The notes under the pieces are model-generated. The model was not told the DNA's origin and ran no database searches. It was given only the letters and a program-made list of their open reading frames with translations. Source: JBNKDD01 sp050288085 (lineage in GTDB: Bacteria; Chloroflexota; Anaerolineae; Aggregatilineales; UBA3940). From it: a stretch of DNA of 54,011 nt. Every line of letters begins with the position of its first letter. Positions within the stretch are counted from its first letter, which is position 1. The position numbers were made by a program, and so were the translations under genes. The DNA is taken from positions 1 through 54,011 of the forward strand of contig JBNKDD010000006.1 in the NCBI GenBank assembly GCA_050288085.1. The letters run 5' to 3'. This document shows, in pieces, positions 49,701 through 54,011 of the stretch.

Positions 49701-52201
49701 CTTAACTCAAACCACCCGCGGCTGCCATCAGAATAGGTAAACTCATTCACCATCTGATCTGAGATATGCTCATCCATACATTTTTGTAGTACGGAAAGCA
49801 GGTTTGCACTTTCAATGTCAGCATAGATATCCATGATTGTGTGACCCAGCATCTGTTCCTTGGTTCGATGCCCTTGCCGGGCAGCAGCATCATTGACATA
49901 CAGATAACGCCAATCGTGGCTGATGATCTGGCAGCCTTCCAGCATATTGTCGAGCGTGTAGCGGTATCGTTCTTCGCTTGCTCGGAGGGCCTCATCCGCC
50001 TGTTTACGCTCAGTGATGTCGCGGGCCACGATCAAAAGCTGGATTTCTTCGTCAATCTCAATTGGGCTGGCGTTAACTTCGATTGGGACCTGTCGGCCCT
50101 CCCGGTTAACAAATGCAGTCTCGTATAAATAGGTGTCCTGATCCCCGGTCTCACGCGCTTTATGACGGAGAACAACCTCATCCATGAAATCGGCAGACAC
50201 AAAATCCATGATGGACTTCCCCACCTCCAGCCCGCCGAAGTTCACCCCTGCCTGGTTGACATAATGAATGACCCCCTCCATATCATGCAGCAGGATGATG
50301 TCACGGGTTGTTTCGGCCAACAGGCGGTAGCGCTCCTCACTCTGGCGCAGTGCCTCCTCTATCTGTTTACGCTCAGTGATGTTCTCATGGGCGACAACAA
50401 CACGGGGTGGACCATCGCCCGGAAACCGTGTCACCCGTCCGACAAACCATCGTTCCACAGTTGGTGAGTGGCAGGGATATTCCATCAAATATGTCTGTTC
50501 TTTGCCAGCCAGAACAGCCCTTATACCTGCCGCAAACTCAGCCGCTTCATATGAAGAAAATCCTGCTGCACTGTCACACACATTGAGATAATTTGCACCT
50601 TCACACACATCCGAAACTTCGATGGAATTGGCAGCAGCAAAGTCCCGCCAGGCTTGATTGACTGCCAGGATATCTCCCGTGTCGCCAACAATGGCAATAT
50701 GTGCCGAAAGCCCATCCAGGGTTGATAGGGCAAAGCGTTCCGATTCGCGCAGCGCCTGTTCTATACGCTTGCGCTCGGTGATCTCAGCCTCCAAAAACGA
50801 GTTCGCCGAGCGCAGCGTTGCGGTACGCTCATCTACCAAATCCTCTAGTTGTTCACGATAAGCTTGGAGTTCTTTTTCCACCCGTTTGCGCTCGGTGATA
50901 TCTTCCTTAACTGCAACATAATGGGTGGTAACCCCTTCTTTGTTTTTTACCGGGGATATAGAGGCATGTTCCCAGTAAATCTCGCCGTTTTTATTTTTGT
51001 TGGCGAACTCACCATGCCACTCGCGACCAGCTTTGAGGGTCTTCCACAAATCTTCGTAGGTCTCAGCAGGTGTTTGGCCCGACTTTAGAACTCGTGGGTT
51101 TTTACCAATGACTTCCTCTGGTGAATATCCTGTTGTTTCCGTAAACCTGGGATTGACATATTTGATATTACCGTTCGTATCAGTAATCACCACGTTGGCC
51201 GGGCTTTGCTCCACCGCCGTCGAGAGATTCTGTAATTGTTCCTGGGCCTGCAAACGAGCCGTAATATCACGGTTACTGGCGCGAAAACCCATAAAGCCTT
51301 CGTTCTCGTCTTGAACAGGCTGACATACATGTTCGATCCAACGAATCTCACCATCTTTGTGAAAGATGCGAAATTGAACGTCATGCAAACCCAAGGATGT
51401 AGCCGCAAGTTCTCGGTGTTCCAACCACTTGTCTTTATCTTCTGGATGGATGTGTTCTAACAGTAAATCAGGATTTGCGATCCATTCTTCTGAGGTGTAG
51501 CCCAGGATTCGCTCACAAGATGGAGAGACATATTGATACGATCCATCAGGGCCTTCCCAATAAATCCAATCATAGGCAGAATCGGCAATGGTCTGGTAGC
51601 GGAGTTTGGTGAGTTCTAGCTGACTTCGTTTAGACTTTTCAAGATAACTTCGATAATAAGTGATCAACAGTGTAAACACGATCAAAGTCGCGTTAAGACT
51701 TAATGGGCCATCAATGATTTCGCGCAGGGAAAGTTGCGCCGAGAACGCTGGTAAACCTGCCAGGGCAAGCGATAAAAAAATGGCAGTAAACACCATTTCA
51801 GGCAAGGAAAGAAACAGGCTGCCAAAAAGAATAACAACAGGTAGGTAATTCAATGGAGCCGTATCATTGTCAATCAACGATAGGGCAAACAGCACAACCA
51901 GGCCGGTAGCTATCATCAGCCTTGCAGAAAGTCTATAATGCCCGCTGCGACTCAAAAAATATCCGGCGGCGGTGGCTATTCCAAGAATGATTCGGACCAG
52001 TACTTCCATTTCGGTGGCAACACCAAATGGCTGTCGAAGCACAAATAGCACCACCAAAAGCAAAAAAGTAACCAACAGAGAGGATGAAAGAAGCTGGGAA
52101 AGGAGGCGTTGGTCCAGATCGGCAACATCAGGAGGGACGATTAGCTTTTGCCAAAAATTGAAAGTGCGTGGTGTTATGGGAGATGGTTTCTCTGTAGACA
52201 T
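46706..52201 (-). CDS. Giant multi-PAS membrane histidine kinase
   Basis: 1831 residues. Six membrane helices (~40-185) start the protein. Eight PAS domains can be told by their shared linkers (DITERK, ALRESE): near 203-318, 322-440, 485-610, 617-735, 737-855, 857-985, 990-1110 and, after the GAF domains, 1480-1595. Two GAF domains lie at ~1120-1280 and 1300-1460. HisKA has His1614 (VSNVSHELRTPITSLKLSYS) and the ATPase ends the protein (LTNALNYTPAGG, VSDTGPGIT, GTGLGLAIAQEIVELHHG). It should integrate many signals such as redox, light or ligands, but no cofactor residue can be assigned. The receiver-kinase gene follows 26 bases downstream and is a likely partner. Confidence 0.92.
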   Translation of the reverse strand: MSTEKPSPITPRTFNFWQKLIVPPDVADLDQRLLSQLLSSSLLVTFLLLVVLFVLRQPFGVATEMEVLVRIILGIATAAGYFLSRSGHYRLSARLMIATGLVVLFALSLIDNDTAPLNYLPVVILFGSLFLSLPEMVFTAIFLSLALAGLPAFSAQLSLREIIDGPLSLNATLIVFTLLITYYRSYLEKSKRSQLELTKLRYQTIADSAYDWIYWEGPDGSYQYVSPSCERILGYTSEEWIANPDLLLEHIHPEDKDKWLEHRELAATSLGLHDVQFRIFHKDGEIRWIEHVCQPVQDENEGFMGFRASNRDITARLQAQEQLQNLSTAVEQSPANVVITDTNGNIKYVNPRFTETTGYSPEEVIGKNPRVLKSGQTPAETYEDLWKTLKAGREWHGEFANKNKNGEIYWEHASISPVKNKEGVTTHYVAVKEDITERKRVEKELQAYREQLEDLVDERTATLRSANSFLEAEITERKRIEQALRESERFALSTLDGLSAHIAIVGDTGDILAVNQAWRDFAAANSIEVSDVCEGANYLNVCDSAAGFSSYEAAEFAAGIRAVLAGKEQTYLMEYPCHSPTVERWFVGRVTRFPGDGPPRVVVAHENITERKQIEEALRQSEERYRLLAETTRDIILLHDMEGVIHYVNQAGVNFGGLEVGKSIMDFVSADFMDEVVLRHKARETGDQDTYLYETAFVNREGRQVPIEVNASPIEIDEEIQLLIVARDITERKQADEALRASEERYRYTLDNMLEGCQIISHDWRYLYVNDAAARQGHRTKEQMLGHTIMDIYADIESANLLSVLQKCMDEHISDQMVNEFTYSDGSRGWFELSIQPVPEGLFVLSNEITKRKLAEEALRESQRMLSTLISNLPGVAYRCFNDKDWEMEFISDGCLAMTGYQPDDFVHNQVTSWADVIHPDDRQMVWEDIQAAIDKDRPFQLTYRIVTRSGTEKWVWEQGRQVQAPGNAIYLEGFISDITGRMRAEEALRHERDLMHILMDNVPDAIYFKDTEGQFTRVNKAQAWLLGCETPEDALGKTVFDFYTPEFAQEASDDDQRIIETTQALIGKTEQPRWKDGRSSWVSTTKVPIRDNEAQINGIVGISRDITERIQAEEVLTHRVRQLELINRVSQEITAELSLDDVLSKAVQLIHESFGYPHIGVFLLDHEQDELVMKGQAGTYASLFPSNHRLKLSEGINGWVARNGQRLMIGDVRAEPRYYNPFPEQLILSELSVPLKWSHEVIGVLDIQSDQLDAFDKDDALVLDTLADQLATAIQNSSLFERTQKALEELIWAEAAEHEQRTLAEALSDVAAKFTSTLDLEEVLEHVMANLGRVAQHDSASVMLIESGVARVVSHQGRADLESGEVTEWVIAETPTLKQMVESRESLVISEIKDSSLWIPSINWVRSYAGAPIRLDEEVIGFINLNGAAPDMFTADHARRLQAFTDQAAIAIKNAQLYHKLTVHSEILEQAVRERTAELQNTKERVEAILTYSPDPILLLKPNGSLEAANPAFQQVFGYHIDQLYGQPPTTLITSEYTEAMEEALKNATHKREVARLELVAKHQDGTTFDVGVALAPIQVGDTLLGVVCNVRDISALKEVERMKDAFVSNVSHELRTPITSLKLSYSLLEMDPDGREKYMGRLVREINRLNSLIEDLLRLSRLDQGRVELNLEPVDLNIIAVQYVNDRSLLAEDRDLALLFEGDSDIPLALADEGLSGQVLSILLTNALNYTPAGGRITVSTHQEENDGKQWVGFSVSDTGPGITPDDQLHLFERFYRGQAGHDSGAPGTGLGLAIAQEIVELHHGRIEVESDGVPGKGSKFTIWLPTGS

Positions 52202-52600
52202 GGTTACTTCTTAAACCTTATTGGGCACTTTAGAAATACCACAACAAACCACTTTGGCAGCACCTTTTGTACTGGTTGGGTGGTATATTCGATAAATGAC
52301 CACTATCAGGATAACCCTTAATTAAGAGGATACCGATAAGCTTTGTATTTATCACTATAGCTTCATGTGAAACCTATATGGCAATGAATCATGGTTTGGG
52401 GAATTCACTATGTTTGCATGTATCCATCATTGTATAACATTCAGTGCGACCACTCAATGTCAATGTTACCGGCCAAATTGCCGACCAGCTTAATCTTTTC
52501 ACACTGGGAGTATCGGGGTCTATTGTGGGGAGACTGTGTAGGAAAGGCGGTAGTGTCCCGGTAGGGGACAGACCGAGACACTACCGCAAGAAGAATGCTT
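52202..52600. other. Non-coding stretch upstream of the giant kinase
   Basis: 399 bases with no gene I can support. It is AT-rich near the kinase start and holds a weak AAGAAG ribosome site before ATG 52201. Its other end carries a long palindrome (52547-52587). I find no clear promoter boxes at correct spacing. Confidence 0.5.
52547..52587 (-). terminator. Palindrome after the EEP-domain gene, terminator or small mobile-element trace
   Basis: GCGGTAGTGTC (52547-52557) and GACACTACCGC (52577-52587) pair perfectly over 11 bp; inside, GTCCC/GGGAC can form an alternative stem. On the minus strand it is 14 bases after the stop and is followed by CTTTCCT, a poor T tract. The GGTAGTGT terminus resembles the IS256 end at 53800, so a mobile-element trace is an alternative. 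Confidence 0.45.
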
Positions 52601-53623
52601 TTATAGGCCGTATTGCCAGATCAATTCTGCGTAGACAGGTAGGTGATCGGAGCTGCTGGATTCTCCAACCCAGACTTCGGTGGTTCGGAAGTCACCGGTA
52701 TGCCAGACATAGTCTATACGTACCATCGGAAAGCCCGGCATTAAACGTCCCGGTTCAGCAGGGAATGTATTTCCAAATCCCCAGCCCGCCTCCTGGAAGC
52801 TGTCGGTTAACCCGGCATCTTTAAGCAGGTCATATTCTTCGCTGTGCGGTGTCGCATTCAAATCACACAACAGTAAAGTCGAGCCGTTGTTTTCTGCCTG
52901 CTCGACCAGGCTGGGAACATCATCAATACCACGGGAGTAATAAACACCACGTGTCAGGCTGCGCATCGGCGAAGGTGGGTGAGCACTGATCACGGTCAGG
53001 TAATGCCCGTCAATGTCAAGGGTTGCAACCAGGTAAGGAAAGGCTGTTTCGCCTTTCACCAACTCATGGTTGACAATCGGGTAGCGACTTATAACACCAA
53101 CGCCTTGAGTGCCATGACCATAAAGCACCTGATAGGGATATACATCTTGTAGTTTGCTTTGGATAGCAGCAGCGCTGCTAGTGCCGAGTTCTTGGAGCCC
53201 GACTACATCCGCACCTTCCTCGCGTAAGGTGTAGATCAATTCATCAAGCCGGACGTTTTCGGAGTTGGTGTTATAAGTCATGACTGTTAATGTCATGTGA
53301 CCTGAGTCGGCCATTGCAACGGGAATTCCCAGATTAGGAAGGAACTGCCCACCGAACAAAACCATAAAAGCTGCGACATTGATACCGACCAGCGCAGTTG
53401 CCCACCACCGCCGCCGCCAGAGTAAAAGTGGAAACAAAACCAGGGTGGGCATCAATACCCACTCTAGGAAGTTGCCGGTAAATTCAACTAACCATATTTG
53501 CCCTTTTAAAAGAGTATACAGAGAGAGAAGAATAATCAAGCTTATTGCATACAATACGGAGTAGGCTGCAAAAAGCTGTCTAAGTAGATTAATAAAGCTT
53601 GATTGACTCGATATCCGTTGCAT
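52601..53623 (-). CDS. Membrane-anchored endonuclease/exonuclease/phosphatase (EEP) family protein
   Basis: About 340 residues. Three membrane helices lie at ~20-100 (YSVLYAISLIILLSLYTLL, FLEWVLMPTLVLFPLLL, ATALVGINVAAFMVLFGG). The EEP domain follows with MTYNTNSENVRLDELI, VVGLQELG (metal-binding Glu), VISAHPPSP (His), LLCDLNATPHSEEYDLL (Asp/Asn) and the final SSSDHLPVYAEL (Asp-His). The fold includes nucleases, sphingomyelinases and inositol phosphatases; with N-terminal helices it acts at the outer membrane face and may cleave a phosphodiester in lipids or DNA. ATG 53623 with AGGGGA upstream is preferred to a GTG at 53638. Confidence 0.85.
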   Translation of the reverse strand: MQRISSQSSFINLLRQLFAAYSVLYAISLIILLSLYTLLKGQIWLVEFTGNFLEWVLMPTLVLFPLLLWRRRWWATALVGINVAAFMVLFGGQFLPNLGIPVAMADSGHMTLTVMTYNTNSENVRLDELIYTLREEGADVVGLQELGTSSAAAIQSKLQDVYPYQVLYGHGTQGVGVISRYPIVNHELVKGETAFPYLVATLDIDGHYLTVISAHPPSPMRSLTRGVYYSRGIDDVPSLVEQAENNGSTLLLCDLNATPHSEEYDLLKDAGLTDSFQEAGWGFGNTFPAEPGRLMPGFPMVRIDYVWHTGDFRTTEVWVGESSSSDHLPVYAELIWQYGL

Positions 53624-53799
53624 TGTGTCCCCTATCACGTAAAGTCTTCAGCTTCAGTGTAGCGGAATGACACACACAGCAAGTGTGGAGGAAATATAGA
53701 GTTTGTGGACAGACTGTGGAAAGCAGTTGGAAAGTGTGGTTAAAAGGCAAAAACCTGATGGTTCGCGAGGTTATTTAATCTATAAAAGGCAGCAAAACC

Positions 53800-53829
53800 G
53801 GTAGTGTGCAGGAAAGTGTGTAAACGGCC
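53800..53829. repeat. Presumed terminal inverted repeat of the IS256 element
   Basis: The 30-base segment begins GGTAGTGTGCAGG and ends GTGTAAACGGCC. IS256 family ends typically carry a GTGT...GTGTAAAC pattern. The neighbouring bases outside (53690-53760) contain several AAAGTGTGG-like words that may be older remnants. Confidence 0.5.
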
Positions 53830-53835
53830 ATTGGG

Positions 53836-54011
53836 TCATAAGGGTAAACGTTCTTCAAAGTGGATAGCCAATTCGTTCAAGATGGCCGTCCAATTGAAAA
53901 TGGATTTTGACCATTTTACCTCAATGTCTCTATAGGCCAGATAGAGCAGTTTCCGGGCGGCCTCAGCTGAAGGGAAGGCACCCCTGTTTTTGCTCACTTT
54001 CCGAAGCTGCC
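53836..54011 (-). CDS. IS256 family transposase, C-terminal fragment (cut by window edge)
   Basis: Read from the right edge on the minus strand, the frame gives 57 residues ending at TGA 53838-53836. The sequence contains KVSKNRGAFPSAEAARKLLY, LAYRDIEVKWSKSI, FNWTAILNELAIHF and the terminal EERLPL, which is the highly conserved end of Mutator/IS256 transposases. The DDE catalytic residues lie outside the window. Such proteins move the element by a circle intermediate. The frame is intact to its stop, so the copy may be functional. Confidence 0.9.
   Translation of the reverse strand, partial: QLRKVSKNRGAFPSAEAARKLLYLAYRDIEVKWSKSIFNWTAILNELAIHFEERLPL

Larger units (their letters stand above)
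53800..54011 (-). mobile_element. 3' end of an IS256 (Mutator) family insertion sequence
   Basis: The element enters from the right edge of the window and seems to end near 53800: the transposase stop at 53836 is followed, on the minus strand, by GGCCGTTTACACAC and a CACACTACC terminus, which has the general form of IS256 family inverted repeats. The other end lies outside the window, so the borders cannot be verified. Confidence 0.75.

Noticed and set aside
48725..49705. 326-codon open frame antisense to the giant kinase
   Set aside because: It mirrors conserved PAS-domain coding sequence; the sense frame has full domain structure and the antisense one shows no motif.
53640..53760. A small RNA or gene between the EEP gene and the IS
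   Set aside because: No open frame with a ribosome site, no promoter-terminator pair; only scattered GTGTGG-like words.

Overview
The window looks like a chromosomal piece of a Chloroflexota (probably Anaerolineae-like) bacterium assembled from a metagenome. I infer this from gene content and style, not from a marker phylogeny: moderate GC with strong AGGAGG-type ribosome sites, a DUF2270 membrane protein, an HTH/RsbRD regulator, a membrane-anchored Mur ligase, several soluble and membrane PAS/GAF histidine kinases, a rhodanese-SufE pair and a pyrrolysine-free MttB-type methyltransferase. A run of 10 N flanked by a perfect 77-bp duplication shows that this is a scaffold.

Layout. 1-2.6 kb: end of an unknown gene, tRNA-Gln(CTG) with promoter and terminator, a DUF2270-DUF2179 membrane protein and an alpha/beta hydrolase. 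2.6-3.6 kb: an AT-richer methyltransferase gene. 3.7-7.3 kb: ECF sigma factor, a Cys-less anti-sigma-like membrane protein, a zinc-ribbon Nudix hydrolase and a glycine-rich membrane protein, tightly packed. 7.4-8.6 kb: alanine racemase. 8.6-19.7 kb, minus strand: a long co-directional block with a PBP1C-like peptidoglycan synthase, an Lgt-like protein, a TlpA/ResA thioredoxin, an HTH-RsbRD regulator, a membrane MurF-like ligase, a hydrolase, an aminotransferase, a Cys/Met gamma-lyase family enzyme and an MttB family methyltransferase. 20-25.1 kb: gyrA translationally overlapping a membrane sensor kinase. 25.1-27.0 kb, minus: murI, a class I amidotransferase and rplS. 27.2-30.2 kb: a double-PDZ membrane protein and an Atg22-like MFS transporter with a large extracytoplasmic insertion. 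30.3-31.9 kb: a consensus promoter, a structured attenuator-like leader, a rhodanese and SufE. 32-35.8 kb: flavodoxin, leucine-rich repeat protein, FAD oxidoreductase and flippase-like protein. 35.9-40 kb: kinase, response regulator, kinase. 40-45.4 kb: Rel/SpoT, SRPBCC protein, a four-helix membrane protein, a DHA2 drug exporter and a DUF4126 protein. 45.5-52.2 kb: a REC-histidine kinase and a 1831-residue kinase with eight PAS and two GAF domains. 52.6-54 kb: a membrane endonuclease/phosphatase-fold protein and the 3' end of an IS256 family element.

Themes. Cell-wall precursor and assembly genes are scattered through the window (alr, murI, murF-like, pbp1C-like). Signalling is heavy: five histidine kinases, one free receiver, one ECF/anti-sigma pair and one (p)ppGpp enzyme. 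Sulfur handling is represented by rhodanese-SufE and the Cys/Met gamma-lyase family enzyme. No gene cluster here is an obvious defence or biosynthetic island. The most novel-looking element is the 230-nt leader before the rhodanese-SufE operon, which has a sigma70 promoter, an intrinsic terminator and a competing long-range helix.
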